Made by a program: the position numbers and the translations under genes | Notes under the pieces: generated by a model | What the model was told of the DNA's origin: nothing | The model's input: only the letters and a program-made list of their open reading frames with translations | The model's database searches: none | Shown: piece after piece, positions 36,467 through 47,962 of the stretch | Position numbering within the stretch: position 1 is the stretch's first letter | Layout of the letters: each line of letters begins with the position of its first letter | Assembly (NCBI GenBank): GCA_002633025.1 | Contig: NMRB01000069.1 | Location: forward strand, 261,454 to 325,453 | DNA length: 64,000 bases | DNA from: Notospermus geniculatus | Taxonomy: Eukaryota > Nemertea > Pilidiophora > Heteronemertea > Lineidae | Direction of reading: 5' to 3'

Positions 36467-39400
36467 CTAATTGTATTTGAAGTTAAATCCATCGTAACCA
36501 GTTTTGGCATCAACTGTTTTAGACTTTTTCCTTGGTTGCAGTTTCTTGGTGTCTTCCCGAATTGGAGCTTTTCTGGAAGAAAAGGAAATGACATTGGGTT
36601 CAAATTCGTTGAGACTGGACACTAAGTTACCACTGGGAATGAGCTGAGATCATACTGGGCGTAGAATGTATTGCCGTCCGTAGTCGACTGAGTAAAGATT
36701 ACGTCTGTAGCAATGACGCGCAGTCCTTACCAACGGTCATCCCCTCCGTGTCACTTCATATTTTGAGAAGCTACCAAATCCTAATACATGTATCACAAAT
36801 CAAGAATCAAATTATCAAACAGTGAAGTTGGCCGATCGGATGAACAAAAATTGTGCTAATCGAACCGAGATCATTCGACCTATAGGGTATATATTCTTCA
36901 TACATGTATGTAGGCCTGCCACGTTTGGTATCAAACTGAAGGATTCGCCTAACCCATCCAAGGTCCAGCGACAGTGGCTATTTTTGCAGAGGCATCGTTC
37001 ACAAAAAGTTTATACGGCCGGGAGCGAATATTTTAATCGCATGGCTGGCTCTCGGTCACGGTCATTTCTTCCAATGTGTAATCAACACGGAGGTCAAGGT
37101 CAAAGTCAAGGTCAATTAGCTCGATCTGATTGGCTGAATTCCCCGACAGTGGCACTGACGCCATTCCCAGTCAAAACTGATGACCTTTGTCGTATGTGTG
37201 TGAAAGTTGTTTTTTTGAACGATCGCGGTGCAGAAGAAGGCAACAGGCTGGAGCGACGGAGGAGATCCCTCACCTGATGGTCAATTCAAACTAAAGAACC
37301 TTTGACAATGACCAATTTTTGCTTTTCTATATAGTCGTACACCTCTTGTTGGTTGCGTCCGTGCCTGCTGAAAAAGCCAACGAGGCTCAATGTTGGTGTA
37401 TTGTGTATTTGTGGTTGGTATGTTGGGCCAGATCTCAGAAGACAGAAGAAGATGAAAATGTTTTCTACCTAAGTCCATGTTGCCCAATAACCTTTGCGCA
37501 ATAAAGCCTTCAAAAAGGATGAATTTCGCCAGGACAACGACTCGGAATTAGTTGTGAAAGCAGAATTTCAAAGGGATAAGTTGTTGTAGATAACATGCTT
37601 TTCTTACTTTTTGGCCGCTTGCATTCTGGCACACTTGATAGACACTCCTATGATAGTCGCAACTGCTACGGCACATAACAAGGCGATGACGATCTGTCCA
37701 CCAACAGTCTCGTGGAACGCTGGATCTTTGATAGTCTCTTCCATCCCTGTGATAGTGAATTCGTCGAAGATCCTGAGACCTGAAGTGGCCCTGGTCTTCG
37801 GGTCAAAGATATTGATCATGGTGTCCTTGGAAACATAGTTTTTCGGCTGGTTTGCGTTGATAAATAACTCTGTGCTCGCATCAGTCAGGGCGAAGACTGT
37901 CAAGGTCGACCTGAAAGTAGGCAATGATTGCAAGACTGAAGGAAAATCGACGACAGAAAAAAACGCCTTCGGTAACATAGAGGAATGTGTCAGTTTGACT
38001 CTTCGGCAGACAGTTTTATCAGTTCGAGTGCACCATGCTTGGTAAATAAGTATCACTCGGAGAGAACGGTCAATACTCACGCAACCTCCGAGGTCCCGTC
38101 CTTCGGGAACATTCGGAATAGACGACACAAGCATCCATTGCATCCGGCGGAACAGGCACTCAAGAATCGTTTGATGCGGGCGTCAGTGAAGTACGAGGTT
38201 GGTTCACCCATGTGGAAGTCAACGAGGTACGGCGCCCCCTTGAAAGAGTCAATTCTGGTCGGGATGTGGCTGAAAGAGGGAGAATTCTCATGGTGTAAGG
38301 AATGCTGCCGCGATGGGTACGACAACCGTGAACCGTATTGTGGTCTGGGGGGACGGCAATGTGAGAAAGTAGAGAGAAGTAAGGAAGAGAAGGTACCGTA
38401 CCTTCTCCCACTGCAGGGTTTTTACCTCGCTCCTCTTCATCCACTCACAAGCGAGGTATGAAGAGGAGCGAGACCAAAGCCTTGCCTTTGGAGGATGAGT
38501 TAAACTGATGACCTACTCGGAATACGTAGGTTTTGGTTCGTTGTCCGATGCTCGGATATAATAGAGCCATCTCTCGTTACACTCGGTCTTGGGATTTAGC
38601 TCCCTTGCTGGGATGATCCGTCCCTCTGTTTTCAGGATGGTGAATGTCCCAACAGCATCGTTGCCAACCCAGGCATAGCTCAGCTTTGCATTTGCTGAAA
38701 TGAAAGGAGGCCAGATGGATCATAACAACGGATGGCATTCGCCAGGATCTTGTGCTGGTGATCTACCGGTTCCCCGACAAGTTTACGATTCGTTCACGAC
38801 AAGCTCACGACAGGCTCAAGAAAAGTTGCTGACACGTTCGCGACAGCTGCCGTGAGGAAACGGACACACTCGTGCCTCATGGGAGTGAAGGATTTCCAGC
38901 AGTACTTACTCACGTCCTTATCCGTCGCCGAAGTTTTACCAATGGTTATAAGAGCAGGTGGCACAGGGTAATAATCACAGACCGTCTCGAAGTTGTAGAA
39001 AGTTTTATTAAAAGCTGGTCTGTTGTCGTTCTGGCCGGTGATCTTGACCGAAATGGTGACGGTCGCCGACGTGCTCGGAGTGCCCTGGACAGCATCGGCG
39101 GTGAATTTGACCGTGCTGGTGGTCTCAAGGTCAGCCTTGTCTTTGACCTTGAGGTTGCCACTTGTGTCAATCTCGAAGTATTGTTTGGCCTTGGCGTCTC
39201 CCTGGATGTCGTACCTTGGGAAAGATGAAACATTAAACGGTGTGCAGCAAATTCAGACCAACATGTATTTGAAAGGAACCATTGTCAAACCGTGAGAAAA
39301 AGGTGGCAGTGGTACTGCTCGAATCTCGTGATTCCTTGGTTGGACGTCGGTGAGCGATATTGCCGTTGTTTGCTCACTAAGGGGGGGTGGGGGGGGTGAC

Positions 39401-42400
39401 GACTTTTGTCAAACGAATCCGTTGGGTTTGGGAGAAACTTGGATTAGGCTTAAACCATGCAGGAGGTGAACGGATCATCTCTGATTCCTCGCAAAAGTCA
39501 CACCAAAAGCCACATTTGCCCTCATTCTTCAGTTGCTCTTTTTCAACCTACGCCGTTTGTCAGAGTTGCTCAGTCGTGATTTGTTCTAACTGCTAGGTAA
39601 CTTTGTATGTTTCTTGTCATCCTCCCGTAGCAAGACTTTGGTCTCTCTCCTCTTCATACGCTCGCACACAACGTTTGAGTATGAGAAGAAAAACGAGGTA
39701 AAAACCCTTGCTGGGGATGATGCTTTCCTGAAGGATGGCTGAAGGATGTGTCATATTTCTACCGAACATTCCTTACCTGTCGATTGGCCCGTCAGCGTCC
39801 GTGCAGGTCACAGGTAAGATGGTCGTACCGACTGGTGTGTTCTCAGCAATAGTTGCAGAATACGTTGTCGGATCACAAACGGGGAGGTTGTCATTGATGT
39901 TCACTATGGTGACAGCGAGTGAGTAGTAATTGGTACTGAGGAGACTCTTCGAATCTCGTGCGAAGACCCCTGAGGAAGAAGGACCAGAAAGGACAATAGA
40001 CTACAAGGTAGGACCAAAGTTTATTGATTCGAGTGGTTTCTTGGCGAAGGAAGCAGAACAATGCCTGAAATTCCTGAAATTTTCTGAGGAGGAATGGTGA
40101 TAAACGCCTCTATAGGAGACGCACTCATTGACTTTTATACAGGTCACCAGCCTGAGACACGCAGGCCATTAAGGTCCCTGCGCTCCCTCCAGTGCGAGGA
40201 AAGGAGCCTTTGTGGGGTCCTGGATGTTACAGGATGGCAGGTCACTGTTCGTATAACTTACTGAGAGTGAATGAACTCCTGATAACATTTGTTTCTGAGT
40301 CGATTCTAGTCTTGATGTAGATATTGCAGATGCCTGCGTCATTTCTTGCTTCAAAGAAACCATTCTGAGGCCCGTCGAGGAAGTAGGTCAACTTGTCTCC
40401 CTTGTCCACATCCTTTGCTTGGATGAAGGAGCCGAAGTCGTGGTTGATTGACAGCACAGAGCCAATTGGCTGCAGGATGAGAAAAGGATAGCTGGTGAAC
40501 GGTTTGGGGAACAAGATTGACGAAAGAGAAGAGCATAGCTGGTGAACGGTTTTGGGAGAAATTGACGAAAGAGAAGAGAATAGCTGGCATGCTGGTGACG
40601 GTCTGAGGACAAAACGGACGAAAGAGAAGAGGATAGCTGGTGGATGGTTTTGGGAGAAATTGACGAAAGAGAAGAGAATAGCTGGTGAACGGTTTTGGGA
40701 GAAATTGACGAAAGAGAAGAGAATAGCTGGTGACGGTCTGAGGACAAAACGGACGAAAGAGAAGTGGATAGCTGCTGGACGGTTTGAGAACAAAACGGGA
40801 AAGAGAAGAGGATAGCTGGTGAACGGCTTTGGGAACAAGACTGACGAAAGAGAAGAGGATAGTTTGTCAACGGTTTGGGGAACAAAACGAAAGAGAAGAG
40901 GAGAGGAGAGGTGGTGAACGGTTTGGGGAACAAGACTGACGAAAGAGAAGAGGATAGCTGGTGGACTGTTTGGGGAACAAGATTGACGAAAGAGAACACC
41001 AGGATAGCTGGTGGACTGTTTGGGGTAGTAGACTGCAGAGTAGAGGATAGTTGATCAACGGTTTTGGGGAACAAGATTGACGAAAGAGAACACCAGGATA
41101 GCTGTTGGACTGTTTGGGGTAGTAGACTGAATAAAGAGAAGAGGATATAGCTGGTCAACGGTTTGGGGAACAAGACTGACGATCACTTTTTCTTGCTGTT
41201 CATTTTGGTAGATTCTGTTTCAATAAACCGTTATTTCTTGTTCTTATGTCAAGTCACACCATTGATATTCGTATCGAAGACGTACCAGCTCTTCATTAAC
41301 TGTGACCTTGCCGCCCGGTTCCTTCCCTCCGGCTGATTTTGGAAAGTAAGGAGCCTCATTAACATCCACTATCTGAACCAAGAGGTCTTTAGTGTCGAAC
41401 AGGCCGCCTGGGTCTGAGGCTTTGATGGTAACGTTGTAGTGATCGTGTTCTTCGTAATTGAAAGGATTCGTTGCTCTCACCTTGTCACCCGCTGTATTTG
41501 AAAATTTGAGTCATTTCTGTGTTACGTTGGAAAAGAACCTGTCTAGAAAGCGACTATACAGCTGGTTCCTTAGACAGGTTCTCGAGAATAAAGGATTTAG
41601 TGAAGACAGACTCAGAGTTTATTGCCGTTTCGACCTTTCCCAATTTGCCCTCAAATACAAATTCTGTATCTATCATTCACGAAGCTTTAGTAACTTTGGC
41701 TGACTTTAGATCGGATGACACGCGACACGAACACGCAGGCGAACAAAGGTTTCATGGGGATGAATCCTTTTGTGAAGCCACTGTTCGCCTGCGTGTTCGT
41801 GTCGCGAGTCATCTGATGTCAAGTCAGTCTTACGGAAGTGCGTAAACTATTGTCCATTTGCGGGCAACCTATTGTTCGCTGTCAGCCTGACAAAGGATTT
41901 GCGTGCCCTTGAAGTTAAGGGGGCTTTCACGGCCTTGGGAGCTTTGTGAATGAGGTCCCTGAATCTTGACCTCATTGGAGAGCGAATTACTAAGGGAAAG
42001 GGCGATGGGAAGATATCGACGGACTAGGCTGAAGCAGACATAGCATCTCTCTGACATATTAGTTTTTTGCCACCTTACCGATTGAAAATTTGGCAGCCCC
42101 AGCGGCTGGTTTCACGCCGGTGATAGAGTACGTAATGGTGTTCTTCTCTGGATCAGTACTTGTCAACTAAAAAAAAAAGATTGTTAGGGAGAACTGAAAT
42201 ACATGTACGTTGTTGCTGTTTACGTCATGTATACCATGGCCCAGTGCACAATCGGGGTTGGTGGATAATGTTGGCATGCATTATCTCAAAACTGGCGAAA
42301 GTCAGATTAAGCCCATTCACAAACCAACGTTTGGGGTTAACGCCAATAGGGAACCCCGATCACGCAGACCACGCGAGAATATACGCGTGGGTTTGAACTG

Positions 42401-45400
42401 ATAGTACACCGACGCCACCTATTATTCATGACGATTCAAGGTGTGATTGGCCGTGCTTGGTCAACCGCATCTCTCGAACAATGAGCCTGTATAGGTGTCA
42501 CCTCTGCTCTATCAGTCTCACGTGACCAATTGGCGCTCCCCATTGGCCATGACGTCTTGGCACGCTAAGCTGGTCCAGCAGGAGATGGGCACAAACGTTT
42601 AACTAAAATCATTGTCTGAGAGGATGCGTTTGGAAGTGCTTGGATAATGGATGGCCAGAGCGTCATGTGGGAGAACTCGTAGACCACCATCTTTGTTGTT
42701 AAGGTCTATTGGTCTTGGTTCTTACCGTGTATATGTCGACCGTTCCTGCCGGCTCATTCTCTTTGATGGATGTCGGGTTCGGCAGGTTCGTGAGCAGCGG
42801 TGCCTCATTTACATCTTCTATATCAATCACACATTTAAAGGTTGGAACAGAAGTTTCATGCAGCAGCTGAACCACTACGTCGTATTTCTTGGTTGTCTCG
42901 TAGTCGAATCCCGGGCTGTTGTCATAGTAAAGGGAACCATCTGAAAGGAAATGGATGTTGCTTTCATGGGGTAATTGGTTTAGGTCGTACCGACTGGTGT
43001 GTTCTCAGCAATAGTTGCAGAATACGTTATCGGATCACAAACGGGGAGGTTGTCATTGATGTTCACTATGGTGACAGCGAGTGAGTAGTAATTGGTACTG
43101 AGGAGACTCTTCGAATCTCGTGCGAAGACCCCTGAGGAAGAAAGAAGGACCAGAAAGGACAATACACTAAAAGGTAGGACCAAAGTTTTTTGACTCGAAA
43201 TTCCTGGAATTTTCTAAGGAGGAATGGTGATAAACGCCTTAGGAGACGCACTCATTTGACTTTCATACCGGTCACCAGCCTGAGACACGCAGGCCATTAA
43301 GGTCCCTGCGCTCCCTCCAGTGCGAGGAAAGGAGCCTTTGCGGGGCCCTGGATGTTACAGGATGGCAGGTCACTGTCCGTATAACTTACTGAGAGTGAAT
43401 GAACTCCTGATAACGTTTGTTTCTGAGTCGATTCTAGTCTTGATGTAGATATTGCAGATGCCTGCGTCATTTCTTGCTTCAAAGAAACCATTCTGAGGCC
43501 CGTCGAGGAAGTAGGTCAACTTGTCTCCCTTGTCCACATCCTTTGCTTGGATGAAGGAGCCGAAGTCGTGGTTGATTGACAACACAGAGCCAATTGGCTG
43601 CAGAATGAGAAAAGGATAGCTGGTGAACGGTTTGGGGAACAAGAAAGATTGACGAAAGAGAAGAGAATAGCTGGTGACGGTCTGAGGACAAAACGGACGA
43701 AAGAGAAGTGGATAGCTGCTGGACGGTTTGAGGACAAAACGGACGAAAGAGAAGAGGATAGCTGGTGACGGTTTGAGGACAAAACGGACGAAAGAGAAGA
43801 AAATAGCTGGTGAACGGTTTTGGGAACAAGATTGACGAAAGAGAAGAGGATAGTGTGTCAACGGTTTGGGGAACAAGACGAAAGAGAAGAGGAGAGGTGG
43901 TGAACGGTTTGAGGAACAAAATTGATGAAAGAGAAGAGGATAGCTGGTGGACTGTTTGGGGAACAAGATTGACGAAAGAGAACACCAGGATAGCTGGTGG
44001 ACTGTTTGGGGTAGTTGACTGACTAAAGAGTAGAGGATAGTTGATCAACGGTTTTGGGGAACAAGATTGACGAAAGAGAACACCAGGATAGCTGGTGGAC
44101 TGTTTGGGGTAGTAGACTGACTAAAGAGAAGAGGATAGCTGGTCAACGGTTTGGGGAACAAGACTGACAATCACTTTTTCTTGCTGTTCGTTTTGGTAGA
44201 TTCTGTTTCAATAAACCGTTATTTCTTGTTCTTATGTCAAGTCACACCATTGATATTCGTTTCGAAGACGTACCAGCTCTTCATTAACTGTGACCTTGCC
44301 GCCCGGTTCCTTCCCTCCGGCTGATTTTGGAAAGTAAGGAGCCTCATTAACATCCACTATCTGAACCAAAAGGTCTTTGGTGTCGAAGAGGCCGCCTGGG
44401 TCTGAGGCTTTGATGGTAACGTTGTAGTGATCGTGTTCTTCGTAGTTGAAAGGATTCGTTGCTCTCACCTTGTCACCCGCTGTATTTGAAAATTTGAGTC
44501 ATTTCTGTGTTTCGTCGAAGAAGAACCTTTCTAGAAAGCGACTGTACAGCAGCTTTCTAGACAGGTTCTCGAGAATAAAGGATTTAGTGATGACAGACTC
44601 AGAGTTTATTGCCGTTTCGACCTTTCCCAATTTGCCCTCAAATACAAATTCTGTACCTACTGTATCATTCACGAACCTTTAGTAACTTTGGCTGACTTTA
44701 GATCGGATGACACGCGACACGAACACGCAGGCGAACAAAGGTTTCATGGGGATGAATCCTTTTGTGAAGCCACTGTTCGCCTGCGTGTTCGTGTCGCTAG
44801 TCATCCGATGTCAAGTCAGCCTTACGGAAGTGCGTAAACTATTGTCCATTTGCGGGCAACCTATTGTTCGCTGTCAGCCTGACAAAGGATTTGCGTGCCC
44901 TTGAAGTTAAGGGGGCTTTCACGGCCTTGGGAGCTTTGTGAATGAGGTCCCTGAACCTTGACCTCATTGGAGAGCGAATTACTAAGGGAAAGGGCGATGG
45001 GAAGATATCGACGGACTAGGCTGAAGCAGACATAGCATCTCTCTGACATATAGTTTTTTGCCACCTTACCGATTGAAAATTTGGCAGCCCCAGCGGCTGG
45101 TTTCACGCTGGTGATAGAGTACGTAATGGTGTTCTTCTCTGGATCAGTACTTGTCAACTAAAAAAAAAAGATTGTTAGGGAGAACTGAAGTACATGTACG
45201 TTGTTGCTGTTTACGTCATGTATACTATAGACCTTGACCCAGTGCACAATCGGCGTGGGGGATAATGTTGGCGTTATCTCAAAACTGGCGAAAGTCTTCA
45301 GTTAAGCCCATAACCAAAAGTTTAAGTAAAATCATTGTCTGAGAGGATGCGTTTGGAAGTGCTTCGATAATGGATGGCCAGAGCGTCATGTGGGAGTACT

Positions 45401-46902
45401 CGTAGACTACCATATTTGTTGGAAAGGTCTATTGGTCTATTTGGTTCTTACCGTGTATATGTCGACCGTTCCTGCCGCCTCGTTCTCTTTGATGGATGTC
45501 GGGTTCGGCAGGTTCGTGAGCAGCGGTGCCTCATTTACATCTTCTATATCAATCACACATGGAAAGGTTGGAACAGAAGTTTCATGCAGCAGCTGAACCA
45601 CTACGTTGTATTTCGTGGTTGTCTCGTAGTCGAATCCCGGGCTGTTGTCATAGTAAAGGGAACCATCTGAAAGGAAATGGATGTTGCTTTCATGGGGTAA
45701 TTGGTTTTACTGAGATTTTTGCTTTTGTTGCATTTCGACCTACTATTTTCTTCCGAGTCTGAATGCTCAACTCCTCTCACTTCCGTTGTGAATTTTGTAG
45801 TACCACTGATTTGGCATTCTGGAGCAGGTGGTGTACCAGAGGAGAAAGTCCAGGGTCCATATTCATAAAACTAATTAAGTCTAAGTGTGACACTTATCCT
45901 TTGTTCAAAAGATGCATCACACTTTGACTTAAGTATGTTTATGAATATGGGCCCAGGAATGCAAGACCGGACTTTTCCAGAGGACCTTACAGATCCCTAT
46001 CACACCCGGTTTCAGGAACTCGCTAGAAACAAAACTGACGGGCCGCCCAGGAAATCAGACAGCTCCACTCTAATATCACAGTTTTGTAATACATGTACAT
46101 GTTTGTACTTACTTTCTTGGTACATCCTAATCTTGGCAAACGGTGTTTCTGCCGGGGTGACTGACTTCAGCAGAAATGTGTATGTGCCGGCCGTTGCGCC
46201 AGTTACCGTCGGCTTTGCAATCTCCTTCCACGCCTTCACGTTCTCTTTGATTTTGATCGGCGGAGTACAGGGATAGCTTATCGCTGCTGCATCTGAAACC
46301 GAACGTGGTGGTGATGAAAGGCACGTTATGGTGGTGGGTCGCATTCGTGGCAATTTGCTGAAGAGGTTTCTGATCATCCATCTTCATATAGCCTATCAAG
46401 GCCTACAGAGCACTTCGTCCGAACTACGCTCCTTGAGCAAGAGTTGAGTAGGCCTATAGGAACGCCTGTCAGGACTAGAATGGGCGACACCGATTTTATC
46501 GGCAATTCCACGCAAACGCCATTCCTTGGCAATCCTACCTATCATCTATACTATAAAAGGCAAAGTGCGATTCTTTGTCCGCTATGCACTGAAAACCGGT
46601 GGTATTTAGTGCATAACGGTCATGTTCAACGGATAGGGTATCACTCATAGGTGGTTTTGCACAAAAAATAAGTGCAACTTTTGGCCTGCAAAGTGTGGTT
46701 TTAAGGCATTTTTCTTTATGGGAACTTCCCAAGTTTATTTAAAGCTGAAGGGGAATTCCAATGACCTACTTATAATAAACAGCGGCTGATAAGCAGATAC
46801 ACGGTACANAGAACTCTCAAGAACCATTTTTCCTACGGTGAATAACTTACCAACGGCAGCGATAACGTATCCCACGAAACAAATCAGTGGAAAAGTCAAC
46901 AT
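36467..46902 (-). CDS. Cadherin gene A: single-pass protocadherin-like adhesion protein with internally duplicated ectodomain
   Basis: Calcium-dependent cell-surface adhesion protein. Exons: 46902-46851 (signal peptide MLTFPLICFVGYVIAAVG), 46292-46113, 45666-45452, 45157-45070, 44479-44274, 43597-43390, 43131-42991 (truncated duplicate; donor inferred), 42940-42726, 42166-42079, 41491-41286, 40469-40262, 39969-39777, 39214-38910, 38694-38517, 38269-38081, 37910-37608, 36572-36467. The sum is 3,081 nt, giving 1,026 residues with the frame kept throughout. EC-repeat motifs are visible: IEDVNEAPLL, VDVNEAPYF, NINDNLPVC, GQNDNRPAF, DPEKNTITY, DPGGLFDTK, SPGFDYE. A Cys-rich membrane-proximal exon (38269-38081) precedes the transmembrane helix GGQIVIALLCAVAVATIIGV and a ~40-residue tail ending KTGYDGFNFKYN. 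The tail has no recognisable catenin-binding site. The ectodomain exons occur twice through a tandem duplication. Confidence 0.8.
36573..37607. other. Last intron of cadherin A, with an AGGTCA repeat cluster
   Basis: No coding exon is supported here. At about 37090-37116 the plus strand reads AGGTCAAGGTCAAAGTCAAG and one more GGTCA, that is, four near-consecutive nuclear-receptor half-sites. The open frame across the plus strand of this intron (36822-37277) has low complexity and no recognisable domain. Confidence 0.4.
38401..38499. repeat. Fold-back repeat, copy 2
   Basis: CCTTCTCCCACTGCAGGG ... TTTGGAGGATGAG, with a central CTCCTCTTCATCC / GGTATGAAGAGGAG stem. It lies in a cadherin A intron. 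Confidence 0.55.
39617..39722. repeat. Fold-back repeat, copy 3
   Basis: TCATCCTCCCGTAGCAAGAC on the left pairs with GCTGGGGATGATG on the right; CTCCTCTTCATACGCTC pairs with GAGTATGAGAAG. It lies in a cadherin A intron. Confidence 0.55.
40485..41180. repeat. Intronic minisatellite of 43-50-bp units, unit 1
   Basis: Variable tandem units containing AACAAGATTGACGAAAGAG and GATAGCTGGTGAACGG fill the intron between exons 41491-41286 and 40469-40262. All minus-strand frames are long and open because the unit lacks stops; this is not coding. Confidence 0.85.
41701..41826. mobile_element. 126-bp hairpin element, copy in unit 1
   Basis: Inverted arms start TGACTT and include GCGACACGAACACGCAGGCG. 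The same element sits at the equivalent place in unit 2 (44693-44818), so it was present before the duplication. Confidence 0.7.
43607..44160. repeat. Intronic minisatellite of 43-50-bp units, unit 2
   Basis: Same array as at 40485-41180, carried along by the tandem duplication, but with fewer repeats and different unit order. The array has been unstable since duplication. Confidence 0.85.
44693..44818. mobile_element. 126-bp hairpin element, copy in unit 2
   Basis: Duplicate of the element at 41701-41826, with a few substitutions between arms. Confidence 0.7.
45853..45954. mobile_element. 102-bp palindromic MITE
   Basis: Arms begin GGGTCCATATTCATAAA and GGGCCCATATTCATAAA. A damaged copy with the same left arm lies at about 50692-50765 at the edge of the duplicated 5' segment. 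Confidence 0.65.
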
Positions 46903-47488
46903 TCTATAAAATATCCATCTCTCGTAAATAAAACAAGATGGCCTGTCCGGCCGAGAACTGTTGAGTAATGCCGCGCTGAACGATCTCACGCAGCTCGAAA
47001 ATTCGTGCCGTCAAATGTATTCTTTGGGAAACTATTTCTGAAGATTTCCTTTGTCCTACGGGCCGACTCGTTCAGTCATTGGCAAATGGCACTGCCATGT
47101 ATCGCTTTAACAGTCTTGAGTATTTAGAGCATGTCTATTTACTTGATTCAGATATATTCTATTTAGCAATTACACGGCTTCTCTCAAAAGACATGGCGTT
47201 ATGAGAGTCCATTAGCATAGGCCCTGTCTTTCAGTATATCACATTCGATGATAGGCCTATTCAGGTTGGCCCTGGAGACATTGTAAATAGTGGACAAGAT
47301 GTCACATAAGAGCCTTTTGTGTTGTTTGAATGCACCTTCTAAACATTTGTAAGACACGAAATTGAATGTATACTTGTAAGATGACACATATCGAAAGACT
47401 ATTTAAAAAGAGTTCCATTGGAATTCTCTCTCAGGTAGGCTCTTTGGTGCTGTTTGGGAATTGTTCCAAATGTCGGTGACGCAAGTTG

Positions 47489-47962
47489 TCTCAAAGTACT
47501 GCTGAGTATCAAAGTACCGCTGAATCTCAAAGTATTGCTGAGTCTCAAAGTATTGCTTAGTCTCAAAGAATTGCTGAGTCTAAAGTATTGCTGAGTCTCA
47601 AAGTATTGCTAAGTCTCAAAGTACTGCTGAGTTTCAAAGTATTGCTAAGTCTCAAAGTATTGCTGAGTCTCAAAGTATTGCTTAGTCTCAAAGTATTGCT
47701 GAGTCTCAAAGTATTGCTGAGTCTCAAAGTATTGCTGAATCTCAAAGTATTGCTGAGTCTCAAAGTATTGCCGCTGAGTCTCAAAGTACTGCTGAGTCCC
47801 AAAGTACTGCTGAGTCTCAAAGTACTGCCGAGTCTCAAAGTACTGCTGAGTCTCAAAGTATTGCTGAATCTCAAAGTACTGCAGTCTCAAATTGCCGAGT
47901 CTCAAAGTACTGCTGAATGTCAAAGTATTGCTGAGTTTCAAAGTATTGCTGAGTCTCAAAGC
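47489..47962. repeat. 18-bp minisatellite, about 26 units
   Basis: Tandem units of TCTCAAAGTATTGCTGAG with TATT/TACT variants. The 18-bp length keeps all frames open, producing artificial hexapeptide repeats. The paralogous array at 52373-52616 has only 13-14 units. Confidence 0.9.

Larger units (their letters stand above)
39831..42981. repeat. Tandem duplication in cadherin A, unit 1
   Basis: This unit is directly repeated at 42983-45708. It contains exons 42940-42726, 42166-42079, 41491-41286, 40469-40262 and the 5' part of exon 39969-39777. Exons are highly similar between units while introns differ by indels; about 350 bp around 42250-42600 is missing from unit 2. Confidence 0.9.
42983..45708. 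repeat. Tandem duplication in cadherin A, unit 2
   Basis: Copy of 39831-42981. The junction at 42982/42983 cuts inside the exon equivalent to 39969-39777, removing its last ~50 nt and its splice donor. Substitutions such as SITG to SITS and FKC to FPC show that the copies have begun to diverge. Confidence 0.9.

Noticed and set aside
36822-37277. 151-codon plus-strand open frame in the last cadherin A intron
   Set aside because: Low-complexity GQGQSQGQ-type sequence caused by the GGTCAAGGTCAA repeats; no domain, no splice or promoter context.
40388-41173. 261-codon and 198-codon open frames over the 40.2-41.2 kb repeats
   Set aside because: They arise from a stop-free tandem repeat in an intron; the Ser/Phe/Pro-rich product changes with every repeat frame and the true exon is only 40469-40262.
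47489-47962. CRISPR-like regular repeat
   Set aside because: Units are contiguous with no spacers and the context is an animal genome; it is a minisatellite.
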